Program-made: the position numbers and the translations under genes
Source of the DNA: Gammaproteobacteria bacterium
GTDB taxonomy: Bacteria; Pseudomonadota; Gammaproteobacteria; SZUA-152
Direction of reading: 5' to 3'
Assembly (NCBI GenBank): GCA_029882975.1
Contig: JAOUJW010000002.1
Location: forward strand, 1 to 64,000
DNA length: 64,000 bases
Notes under the pieces: model-generated
What the model was told of the DNA's origin: nothing
The model's input: the letters and a program-made list of their open reading frames with translations, nothing else
Databases searched by the model: none
Shown here: positions 21,859 through 29,508 of the stretch, one piece after another
How the letters are laid out: each line of letters opens with the position of its first letter
How positions within the stretch are numbered: position 1 is the first letter of the stretch

Positions 21859-22323
21859 ATGTATCGTTGTGATCTGCGTAAAAACCTACAAGGCTTCAGT
21901 CTGCTGGAACTTATGGTTACCCTCGTCATTATAGGCATGCTTGCGGCGATAGCCGTCCCGCAATATAACCAATATATCGCCCAATCCACCCTTTCAAATG
22001 AAATCACGAAGCTAAGCGCCACGCGAATTGCCATGGAACAATTCAAACAGGCGCAAAGACGCTACAACGACAACCCAAACTCCGTCACTTGCGGGGTCAA
22101 CGTTGCTGATTTTGACACGGACGCGTTCGCCTTTACTTGCACTACGCCCAATGATGGCAATTCTTTTACCGTGACGGCCACCAGCAAGGCTGGAGCAGGC
22201 TTAGGGGCAGCCGGTTCCTACGTATACACCATAGACCAGTTGGGTAATACCAACACGACGGCTTACCCCGGATTTACCACAGGGACATTACCCTGTCTTG
22301 CGTGGAGAAAGCCACATTGTTAA
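21859..22323 (+). CDS. Type IV pilin-like protein, operon A (PilE-like)
   Basis: 154 residues with a GGAAGCAGG ribosome binding site just before ATG. The prepilin leader ends at G with cleavage before FSLLELMVTLVIIGML, including Glu at +5, so it should be processed by PilD. The helix is followed by a short globular domain with Cys residues (TCGVN, FTCTT, LPC, HC) that could form two disulfides. Best fit is a PilE-type minor pilin; a major-type pilin cannot be excluded. It opens operon A, 201 bases after rsxE. A TATAAT at 21764-21769 could be the -10 of its promoter, but the -35 is poor. Confidence 0.82.
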   Translation: MYRCDLRKNLQGFSLLELMVTLVIIGMLAAIAVPQYNQYIAQSTLSNEITKLSATRIAMEQFKQAQRRYNDNPNSVTCGVNVADFDTDAFAFTCTTPNDGNSFTVTATSKAGAGLGAAGSYVYTIDQLGNTNTTAYPGFTTGTLPCLAWRKPHC

Positions 22324-22808
22324 CCTCCCGCCAGAAAAACCAGCGTGCCTTCACAATAATCGAATTGATGGTGACACTTGCGATATTGGGCATACTGTTA
22401 GGAATCGTCGTTCCGAGCATGCAGCAACTACTAACTGGCTCACGCCTGGATGATGCACTGCGTGATACGACACTGGTTTTTACCAAAGCCAAGAAGCTGG
22501 CTCAATTTGAGGGAATTCCCATTCGGGTAAAAATTGCCGTCGGCGGTGGCGCATTGGAAATTCGGGATACTACCGCAAACGCCAACCTGATCCAGTCAAT
22601 CCCACTACCAGAAGTAACGGTCAGCACAAATCCTGTCAATACGGATTTCACGTTTGATACGGACGGGGTTCTGGAGGACAGCAAACTCAATACCACACTG
22701 ATTTTAACGTCAAGCCAAGACAACACAAGAACGAAAATTCTAACTGTCGCCACTGCCTTCGGACAACTGAATGAAACCGATCCGGCTCCTCCGGCTCCAG
22801 TAAATTAG
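22302..22808 (+). CDS. GspH/FimT-type prepilin, operon A
   Basis: 168 residues from a GTG start that overlaps the previous gene by 22 bases. The leader ends QRA with processing before FTIIELMVTLAILGILLG, so Ala rather than the usual Gly stands at -1; Glu+5 is kept. The rest is beta-rich (VKIAVGGGALEIRD), compatible with a GspH/FimT fold but with weak sequence agreement beyond the N-terminal helix. In the GspH/FimT family the protein takes part in the pilus initiation complex. Confidence 0.75.
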   Translation: MEKATLLTSRQKNQRAFTIIELMVTLAILGILLGIVVPSMQQLLTGSRLDDALRDTTLVFTKAKKLAQFEGIPIRVKIAVGGGALEIRDTTANANLIQSIPLPEVTVSTNPVNTDFTFDTDGVLEDSKLNTTLILTSSQDNTRTKILTVATAFGQLNETDPAPPAPVN

Positions 22809-22832
22809 CATTACGACATCAGAGTTACTAGA

Positions 22833-23333
22833 ATGAAAAAAACTCAAAATAGGGCATATCAAAAAGGCATCACCATGTTGGAATCCCTGATTGCCATTGC
22901 GGTGCTTGCCGTCGGCATGTTAAGCATGCTGCAATATTCCAGCAACACCATGCTCACTATTACCAACAATGGCGTTCGCGCCATGGCATTAAAATCGGCA
23001 GCAGAGCAGTTTGTTTTAATGCAACTGCAGGCGGCCAACAATCTTACCAATTTAAAAGATGCACTGGTGGCCATGCATAATGGAGGGAACGGCACCCCCA
23101 TCACCACCGCAGACAATCAACGCTATCATCTGAGCATATTGGAAATTCGCGGCGGCTACAGCGCCAATGCCATACTCACCACTAATTTATTGGCACACCC
23201 GCCTACTTACAATTTTGACACCGATACCACCAACTGGGAATCGCCCTTAACAGCGGGCATAAAAGTGGTATTTACAGATTCTCAAGGGAACACGGTTGCC
23301 AATTATGTTCCTGTTACCATACCGTTTAAATAA
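22833..23333 (+). CDS. pilV: PilV-type prepilin, operon A
   Basis: 166 residues. The leader ends QKG before ITMLESLIAIAVLAVGML, the PilV pattern with Met-Leu-Glu. The mid-region AMALKSAAEQFVLMQLQAAN and the disulfide-free C-terminal domain are less conserved. PilV-class minor pilins join PilW and PilX in the tip-proximal complex. Separated by 24 bases from the GspH-like gene and 12 from the PilW-like gene. Confidence 0.8.
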   Translation: MKKTQNRAYQKGITMLESLIAIAVLAVGMLSMLQYSSNTMLTITNNGVRAMALKSAAEQFVLMQLQAANNLTNLKDALVAMHNGGNGTPITTADNQRYHLSILEIRGGYSANAILTTNLLAHPPTYNFDTDTTNWESPLTAGIKVVFTDSQGNTVANYVPVTIPFK

Positions 23334-23345
23334 AGTGACCCAAAC

Positions 23346-23948
23346 GTGTTAGATCACTCACAGCACTTAAGACACAACAAGGGATTTACCCTGACTGAAC
23401 TCATGGTCGCTTTGGTCGTGGGCAGCCTTGTTTCACTGGCCACAGTAACCGCTTTTAGCACTCAAAGTGGCTTAATTTCACAACAAACCTTACGCATGCA
23501 AGCCGCAGCAGACGGCCAAGAAACCTACGACGCAGTTAGCCGAATGTTGCGCCATGCGATCAAAAACAGTATTTGCATTTCCAGTTTGAACAGCGCGGTT
23601 TTTACTCGAATTGATTTCACCTTACCACCGGGCATGCGCATTTGGCCAAACAATGTGGGGAGCTTTAGCGATAACCGGGTCCGATTGGAATGGAACAACA
23701 ACACCAAACAACTGAGCTACGCCAATGCCACACCTAACCTCCTGTTACCAGCACAGTGTGATGACCCCAACCCTCTGAACAATATGACGCCTCTCATGGG
23801 AGCCACCACAAAAGCCAATACTCAAATTACGCAATTTGATCTTAGCGATAACAACAATGGTAGTTTTCGCTTACGGATGACAGTACGGGCAGGAACAATA
23901 GCATCCACTGCCTCATTGTTTGGCCACGATATTCTACCGAGAAATTAG
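23346..23948 (+). CDS. PilW-type prepilin, operon A
   Basis: 200 residues with a GTG start. The leader ends NKG before FTLTELMVALVVGSLVSLA with Glu+5. The following DAVSRMLRHAIKNS resembles the PilW region usually reading FITRDLRxAGY, but the protein is much shorter than the PilW of operon B (338 residues). Assigned to PilW from its position between PilV-like and PilX-like genes and from the N-terminal pattern. Confidence 0.72.
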   Translation: MLDHSQHLRHNKGFTLTELMVALVVGSLVSLATVTAFSTQSGLISQQTLRMQAAADGQETYDAVSRMLRHAIKNSICISSLNSAVFTRIDFTLPPGMRIWPNNVGSFSDNRVRLEWNNNTKQLSYANATPNLLLPAQCDDPNPLNNMTPLMGATTKANTQITQFDLSDNNNGSFRLRMTVRAGTIASTASLFGHDILPRN

Positions 23949-23961
23949 CAGGAACCAGCAC

Positions 23962-24792
23962 ATGAATCCTAAAATCAAATCCATGCCACCCATTCATCGT
24001 CAATCGGGATATGTATTGGTACTGGTAACCGTATTCCTAATCATTCTGGCCGGTTCCACCATCCAGTTTTTCAACCGCACTGCGGAAAACACCCAAATCG
24101 CAGGTATGTATCGCGACAACACCGCATCACTTTTAATTGCGGAAAGTGCTCTGGATTTCCTGACCAACAGTTTTCACAACGGCTTACACACCGGACCTGC
24201 AGGTGGTTCTGGTAGCTGTACAGGCACAAATGCGACGGATCGTTGCAGGGCAGCTGCCATACAACAAAACATGAATAATCCCACAACGCAGCTTTTACCT
24301 TATAGCTATTATGTTGCTGATACAGCCTCTGCAACACCCAACCGTATATCGGAAAACCAAGCGTCGATCCTGCAAAACATTGCCAGCAGTGAGGCTAAAA
24401 AGGAAACCGGATCCACGCTTATCAATGGCCAAGTACCTGTGGGGTCTCTCCTACGGGTAAGCTCGCTATTTGTAAATGCGAACCAACACCCCCTGCTTTT
24501 TAGCACTAACCAACAGACCGGTATTTTAACTCGAATTCAAAATTCAAATGCCTGGAACAACGAATGGACGGTTCAAAATTCCGCTGACTGGAATGCTCTA
24601 GACAGAACTATAAAAGCGGCCGCATGGCTTGAATTCACTCAAAACGCATCAGATTCCAATGCCGTGGATATTTACGCGCAGTCCGTGGCTCAAGTGGGTG
24701 ACAGAAAAAGTTATACCCAAAAATATGTAGGCAGTTATTACAACAGTACGGTTCTTGGCACCTTACCGGTGCTGGCCGAATCTAAACCATAG
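23962..24792 (+). CDS. PilX-type prepilin, operon A
   Basis: 276 residues from ATG at 23962, 13 bases after the PilW-like stop. The leader ends QSG before YVLVLVTVFLIILAG; like PilX and GspK proteins it lacks Glu+5. NRTAENTQIAGMYRDNTASLLIAESALDFL is the PilX N-terminal domain pattern, here split as NTQIAGMYRDN and LIAESALDF. Longer than the PilX proteins of operons B and C (179 and 163 residues), with extra Ser/Thr/Asn-rich sequence. Likely part of the tip complex. Confidence 0.75.
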   Translation: MNPKIKSMPPIHRQSGYVLVLVTVFLIILAGSTIQFFNRTAENTQIAGMYRDNTASLLIAESALDFLTNSFHNGLHTGPAGGSGSCTGTNATDRCRAAAIQQNMNNPTTQLLPYSYYVADTASATPNRISENQASILQNIASSEAKKETGSTLINGQVPVGSLLRVSSLFVNANQHPLLFSTNQQTGILTRIQNSNAWNNEWTVQNSADWNALDRTIKAAAWLEFTQNASDSNAVDIYAQSVAQVGDRKSYTQKYVGSYYNSTVLGTLPVLAESKP

Positions 24793-24860
24793 ACACTATG
24801 TCTTGTACAAAGCGCATACAAGGTAGTACAACAAGGCAGTTCAACAATAGGGGACGACGC

Positions 24861-26516
24861 ATGTTTAAGAGTAACCACAAGCGAACACTCATGGGGGCAA
24901 TCTGCGCATCAGCGATGATAAGCACTGGCACAGCGACAGCGGCAAGTGAGGTCATATTTGACAACACCGCCACCCCGCATGCGAAGGCCATCCAGACCAA
25001 TATGGCATTTATAGCCCCAGGAGGCAAAAGCCAGACCGGTGTTGAAGGTCCTAGTGGCAATGCCATTAACACCGATCAATTTAAAGTGGCCAACCGCGTT
25101 ATTGGTACAGACGGCACCCACTCACTGTCCATCGATGTCGGCGTTAGCCCCAGTACCGTGGCGGAAAATCAAGCCCAAACACCGGAGAAATACAATTTTT
25201 TCACAGCGGGCCAACACTTATTTGATTTGCAGCGTTTACGTACAACGGCAGATTGGCTTTCGGCAAATGTTTCGCCGGACTTAGGGATAGGCATCACTCA
25301 ATACGGCACAATCACCCTGAAAGAATTTTTAGCCAATGTGCAAAACGGCACTCCCATGTATGGAATCGTCCGGGTATTGATTGGGCTGGAAAAACCGCCC
25401 GGAGCGGCAAAATACGGATTTTGTAACGGCGCCTTACCTGCCCCCAGTCTGTGTGAATGCGCTCCCGGCACAAGCGTCTGGAGTGACATCGAAGCCAATG
25501 CCACCAGTTGCGGAATAACGTTTAATAAAGATTCTCGCATTGATGTCAAAGGTTCGCTATTGTGGGACTTCGTCGACCACCAGACCAGAAACCCCATTAG
25601 TTTAAGCGAACTGCCTACCATTCCACGAAATCTGTATTTCAAGGTGATTGTACCGATATTGGTCAACGCGGATACAGCTGAGCTTGACAACAAATTTGGG
25701 TTGGACCGCAAAGTGGTGGGCGAAATCGATAAAGTCGTGAAAAATTCAAGTCACAATATTCCGCTCAACAAAGTACCCCTGTCCGCTAAGCACGCATTCG
25801 AAAAGTATCACCAGCTTACGCTTGACAGTACCGTATGGAACGAACTAAACCAGCCCAGCAAGTTACACTTGCTGATGCCCAATGGCTATGAAGCCGGTTG
25901 GGCCGAGGCTTTTAATGCGCTGAATCTCACGCGCAACGATTGGACCAACTTGCCGCCTAGCGCTACCTGCGGCGGTTGTGCCAAGTTTAAATTGCCCGCA
26001 GGCACACCAGAAACCACAAGCCCGGCGGCTGGACCGTGGGAAGCCAATCATTTTCGCGACGATGGCTTTGAGGATATCCCAACGTACCTGTACACCGGCG
26101 GACTTATTGATATGCATGATAATGTCTTTATTTCCGGTTTACTCTATGTACCCCAAGCCATCGAGCTGGAAGCTAAACAAGCCAATGTCGTGCAATATAT
26201 TATTGGCGGCGTGGTGGTCAGGGACGGTTTTTATATTGAAGAGCATTCCGGCAACAGTAGAACCATCATCAGTTCTGAACCCACCACCTATTCCACGGCT
26301 ATGGTTAAATCCAGCGGTACCACCTCGCTTACCGCGGTAACTACCGGTCCTGCAGGTGTCCTACCGGGCAACGGTACAACACAAGGCACAGGACCCTCAA
26401 CGCCTCCCGCCAACGGTGCGGCGGGTGTCATTGCCGGCAACCCGGGCACCAATGGCAGCGGCAGCACCGGAACCGCAGGAGCCACGCGCTGGGTGGAAAT
26501 CAAACCACTGCCTTAG
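24861..26516 (+). CDS. Secreted protein of unknown function, operon A tip candidate
   Basis: 551 residues from ATG at 24861, with GGGGAC upstream; a longer frame from 24798 would hide the signal peptide. Signal peptide MFKSNHKRTLMGAICASAM with cleavage near ATA-A. I do not recognise the family. Visible features: a Cys-rich patch (YGFCNG, SLCECAPG, TSCGITF) around residue 190, a CGGCAKFKLP motif around residue 380, a repeated beta-type region (DNVFISGLLYVPQAIELEAK then VQYIIGGVVVRDGFYIEE), and a Gly/Thr/Pro-rich tail of about 60 residues ending ATRWVEIKPLP. It closes a minor pilin operon, the place where PilY1 normally sits, so a pilus tip or secreted effector role is inferred. A terminator follows. 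Confidence 0.75.
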   Translation: MFKSNHKRTLMGAICASAMISTGTATAASEVIFDNTATPHAKAIQTNMAFIAPGGKSQTGVEGPSGNAINTDQFKVANRVIGTDGTHSLSIDVGVSPSTVAENQAQTPEKYNFFTAGQHLFDLQRLRTTADWLSANVSPDLGIGITQYGTITLKEFLANVQNGTPMYGIVRVLIGLEKPPGAAKYGFCNGALPAPSLCECAPGTSVWSDIEANATSCGITFNKDSRIDVKGSLLWDFVDHQTRNPISLSELPTIPRNLYFKVIVPILVNADTAELDNKFGLDRKVVGEIDKVVKNSSHNIPLNKVPLSAKHAFEKYHQLTLDSTVWNELNQPSKLHLLMPNGYEAGWAEAFNALNLTRNDWTNLPPSATCGGCAKFKLPAGTPETTSPAAGPWEANHFRDDGFEDIPTYLYTGGLIDMHDNVFISGLLYVPQAIELEAKQANVVQYIIGGVVVRDGFYIEEHSGNSRTIISSEPTTYSTAMVKSSGTTSLTAVTTGPAGVLPGNGTTQGTGPSTPPANGAAGVIAGNPGTNGSGSTGTAGATRWVEIKPLP

Positions 26517-26542
26517 GAAATAAGGTCTACTACATCACACAC

Positions 26543-26570
26543 AAAAGCCGACTTCTGTCGGCTTTTGTTT
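26543..26570 (+). terminator. Rho-independent terminator of pilin operon A
   Basis: A perfect 10-bp stem (AAAAGCCGAC / GTCGGCTTTT) with a TTCT loop is followed by GTTTTC, 26 bases after the stop codon of the operon A terminal gene. Confidence 0.9.
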
Positions 26571-26816
26571 TCTAACGGAGAAAAAAATGTTTTCCCAGCT
26601 GTATCAAACCCAGTGACTGTGACTCGGTTCGAGACTTCCGCGAGACCAAGCTCACACTATTTATAATAACAATAACAATGAGTTATAGTTTATTTGCGTT
26701 TTTTTAAGTATATAAAGATCAGCGGAGTTAATTAAGCGACCAACGGTCGCCACTGCTCGCACAAGTCTGCCGTTAGCTCATACACTTTGAGCACACTCAC
26801 AAACGGGAGCATACGC
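26571..26816. other. Intergenic region between pilin operons A and B
   Basis: About 245 bases without a convincing gene. The middle part (26660-26725) is strongly AT-rich with runs such as TTTATAATAACAATAAC and TTTTTTTAAGTATATAAAG, so it probably holds the operon B promoter, but no single -35/-10 pair stands out. GGGAGC at 26805-26810 is the likely ribosome binding site of the next gene. Confidence 0.6.
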
Positions 26817-27380
26817 ATGAGCAATCAGCGTGGTTTTACTTTATTGGAACTCATTGCCGTATTGGCCATTGCAGGAATAGTTCTGACCATGGCCGTTCCC
26901 AGTTTCAGCGTGGCCATGAAAAACAACTCCATCGCCATTCAAACCAACAACCTCATCGCTGATATAAACCTGGCTCGCAGTGAAGCCATTAACCGCGGTC
27001 GTTCCGTGATGATCTGTCGCAGCGCCGACCCGGGGGCCAACCCACCGGTATGCGGTGGCAGTGTTAACGACTGGTCTGGCGGCTGGCTCATCTTCGCCAG
27101 CGGCGATAGCAACACCCAATACGATACCGCCACCGACACCCTGCTGCGCGTTACGGATTTAAATCCGGAGAAAGGCGTTACTGTAATCAGTAATGCCACC
27201 GCTAATACGAATCTGGAATACAGAGCCGATGGCAGCGTTAACCAAGGCGGCAACACCTCTTTGTTTGCCATTTGCGATCCCCGCGGTAAAGACTTTGGCA
27301 AGCAAATCCAAATCAGTCCCACAGGTCGACCGCGATTGGTGTCACCGGTACCTGTAAGCTGCACCAGCCCCTCTGTATAA
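26817..27380 (+). CDS. fimU: GspH/FimT (FimU-like) minor pilin, operon B
   Basis: 187 residues from ATG at 26817. Leader MSNQRG is six residues long, cleaved before FTLLELIAVLAIAGIVLTMA with Glu+5. The GspH domain follows: IADINLARSEAINRGRSVMICRS is the family hallmark (split as NLARSEAINRG and VMICRS), then WSGGWLIFA, LEYRADGSV and a C-terminal ICDPRG with a paired Cys. Length and features match FimU/FimT proteins that prime pilus assembly. First gene of operon B, which has the order of the Pseudomonas fimU-pilVWXY1Y2E cluster. Confidence 0.88.
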   Translation: MSNQRGFTLLELIAVLAIAGIVLTMAVPSFSVAMKNNSIAIQTNNLIADINLARSEAINRGRSVMICRSADPGANPPVCGGSVNDWSGGWLIFASGDSNTQYDTATDTLLRVTDLNPEKGVTVISNATANTNLEYRADGSVNQGGNTSLFAICDPRGKDFGKQIQISPTGRPRLVSPVPVSCTSPSV

Positions 27381-27391
27381 GGTAGGACGCT

Positions 27392-27877
27392 ATGCATCAC
27401 GCAAACAGACAACGGGGCATGACCATGATAGAAGTACTGGTGGCAGTGTTCATCATGGCCGTAGGCTTGTTAGGTATCGCCGGCATGCAGGTCAAAAGCA
27501 TGAAATACAACACCAGTGCGTATGCCCGATCCCAGGCGCAACTACTGGCCAACGACATGCTGGACCGCTTACGCTCCAATCGGGCCGGTGTCAAACTGGG
27601 CCACTATAATAATTTGTTTGCCTCTGCACCTACAGACCCTGGCTGCATCAGCAGCGGTTGCACCCTGGTTGAATTGGCCCAATACGACGCCTTTCAATGG
27701 TCCAACCTGCTGGACCAAACCCTGGCCCGAGGCCAAGGTAAGGTTGTACACAATGCCGATGACACCTTTACCATCACCGTTATGTGGGATGACTACAGAA
27801 CAGGCGCGTCCGGTACCGCCTGTAGTGGCGACCCCGCGGTGGACCTAAGCTGTTTTAGTGTGAGCAGCCGCCTATGA
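27392..27877 (+). CDS. pilV: Type IV pilus minor pilin PilV, operon B
   Basis: 161 residues. Leader ends QRG before MTMIEVLVAVFIMAVGLLG with Glu+5. GIAGMQVKSMKYN followed by AQLLANDMLDRLRSNRAGV is the classical PilV pattern. Cys pairs (PGCISSGC, TACSG, LSCF) suggest disulfides in the pilin domain. The stop overlaps the ATG of pilW by 4 bases. Confidence 0.92.
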   Translation: MHHANRQRGMTMIEVLVAVFIMAVGLLGIAGMQVKSMKYNTSAYARSQAQLLANDMLDRLRSNRAGVKLGHYNNLFASAPTDPGCISSGCTLVELAQYDAFQWSNLLDQTLARGQGKVVHNADDTFTITVMWDDYRTGASGTACSGDPAVDLSCFSVSSRL

Positions 27878-28890
27878 AACCGTTGTCTTTCAAAACTCAA
27901 TCCGGATTATCCTTAACGGAAACCATGGTTGCCCTGGCCATTAGCCTGATTTTATTGGCCGGTGTGATGCAAATTCTCATGAGCAACAAACAAAGCCACC
28001 GTGTACAGGAAGCCTTTGCCCGCTTACAGGAGAATGGTCGCTTTGCCATGCAGTTTATCACCCGCGATTTACGCATGGCCGGTTATATGGGCTGCGCCAG
28101 TTTGGATACGGAACCCGGCAACATTGTCGACTTGAATCAGGATGGCGCTGCGGATTTAATCGCCTCGTTTTCGGGAAATGGTTTACAGGGCAAGGAATAC
28201 GCTGACCTTCCTCTGGCACTGTCCGATACCGTGAGCCTCACGACAACCAATGTCGTTGCGGGTACGGATATTGTTCTCATCAAACACGCCTCACGCACCG
28301 GTGTACGTTTGGATGATCCCGTCCCCACCATCAGCGGTCAATTAAAATTGGATGCCACCACCGCATCCGGCATGTTTCAGCCCGGTGACATTTTGTTTGT
28401 CACCGACTGTGAACAAGCGGACGTGTTCGCCGCCACAAGTACTAACGCCGTCGGCGCAGCCTATGTAGAGATTGCACACGCCTCCACATTAAACCTATCA
28501 CCGCCTCATCTTTCCAAAGCCTACACTACAGAAGCGGAAGTGATGAAAATGCAGGCCTCGGCTTACTACATTGCTAATAACAGCGCCGGTGTTCCTTCCT
28601 TATTCAAATACAGCCTGGGCAACGCGGACACGCTCAACAGTCAGGAACTGGTGGAAGGAATAGAAGATCTGCAAGTTCTCTATGGCGTGGATTCGGACGG
28701 CGACCGAGTCGTCAATCGTTTTGTCGACGCTTCCGGTGTCAGTAATTTCAGCCAGGTGATCAGTGCCCGAGTGACTCTACGCGCACGCACCATTGAAGAT
28801 AACATCACCACCAATGTGACCGCTTTTGGCGATCACCGGGTGCGCCGCAGTTTTACCACGCTGGTAACCATCAGAAACCGAACCTCTTGA
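27874..28890 (+). CDS. pilW: Type IV pilus minor pilin PilW, operon B
   Basis: 338 residues. Leader ends QSG before LSLTETMVALAISLILLAG with Glu+5. The PilW hallmark ENGRFAMQFITRDLRMAGYMGC is at about residues 50-71, seen as ENGRFAMQFI and RDLRMAGYMGC. The C-terminal half contains VEGIEDLQVLYGVDSDGDR, a PilW_C-type segment with a possible calcium-binding DSDGDR loop. Part of the PilVWX-PilY1 tip complex. Confidence 0.93.
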   Translation: MKPLSFKTQSGLSLTETMVALAISLILLAGVMQILMSNKQSHRVQEAFARLQENGRFAMQFITRDLRMAGYMGCASLDTEPGNIVDLNQDGAADLIASFSGNGLQGKEYADLPLALSDTVSLTTTNVVAGTDIVLIKHASRTGVRLDDPVPTISGQLKLDATTASGMFQPGDILFVTDCEQADVFAATSTNAVGAAYVEIAHASTLNLSPPHLSKAYTTEAEVMKMQASAYYIANNSAGVPSLFKYSLGNADTLNSQELVEGIEDLQVLYGVDSDGDRVVNRFVDASGVSNFSQVISARVTLRARTIEDNITTNVTAFGDHRVRRSFTTLVTIRNRTS

Positions 28891-28910
28891 GCCAAGCAAA
28901 GGAACTGATT

Positions 28911-29450
28911 ATGAAATCACTCGCATCCCTGCCGAAACAAAATGGAACCGCCTTACTGGTGAGCATCGTAGTCTTAACCATCTTAACTCTATTAGGCATG
29001 AGCAGCCTGCGCAACGCTTCAACCGAGGAAAAAATGGCCGGCAATATGCGCGACAAAGACCTGGCCTTCCAGGCTGCAGAAGCCGCATTGCGCGCGGCGG
29101 AGAAATACATTGATGACAATGTGATCTCTGTCAATGCCTTTGACACCAACGGCAGTGACGGCCTCTACGATAACAGCGATGACCGCATCTGGAAAAATAT
29201 TACCTGGACCAATACAGACAGCTTGGAATACAGCGACTTTGACAGTCAATACAAAGTCAGCAGTGCTCCCCGCTATGTAATTCAACACTTAGCCAGCAGT
29301 AATTCCGGTGTCGGTAAAGTTACGTTAAAAAACTATGGCCAAGGTATCGGCGCCGGACAAATAGAAACTTTCCTGATTACCGCACGAGCGACCGGCGGTA
29401 GCAGCCATAGCGTTGTCATGCTGCAATCCACCTATGGTAAACGGTTGTAG
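28911..29450 (+). CDS. pilX: Type IV pilus minor pilin PilX, operon B
   Basis: 179 residues from ATG at 28911, preceded by AAGGA; an in-frame TTG at 28887 is less likely. Leader ends QNG before TALLVSIVVLTILTLLGMSS, with no Glu+5 as is normal for PilX. SLRNASTEEKMAGNMRDKDLAFQAAEAAL is the PilX_N signature, seen as EEKMAGNMRD and AFQAAEAALRAAE. PilX links the minor pilin complex to PilY1. Confidence 0.92.
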   Translation: MKSLASLPKQNGTALLVSIVVLTILTLLGMSSLRNASTEEKMAGNMRDKDLAFQAAEAALRAAEKYIDDNVISVNAFDTNGSDGLYDNSDDRIWKNITWTNTDSLEYSDFDSQYKVSSAPRYVIQHLASSNSGVGKVTLKNYGQGIGAGQIETFLITARATGGSSHSVVMLQSTYGKRL

Positions 29451-29508
29451 GAAAATGCCAGGCAAATACGCGAACAATGGAAACACCGAGAAAAACGGAG
29501 ACGCCATA

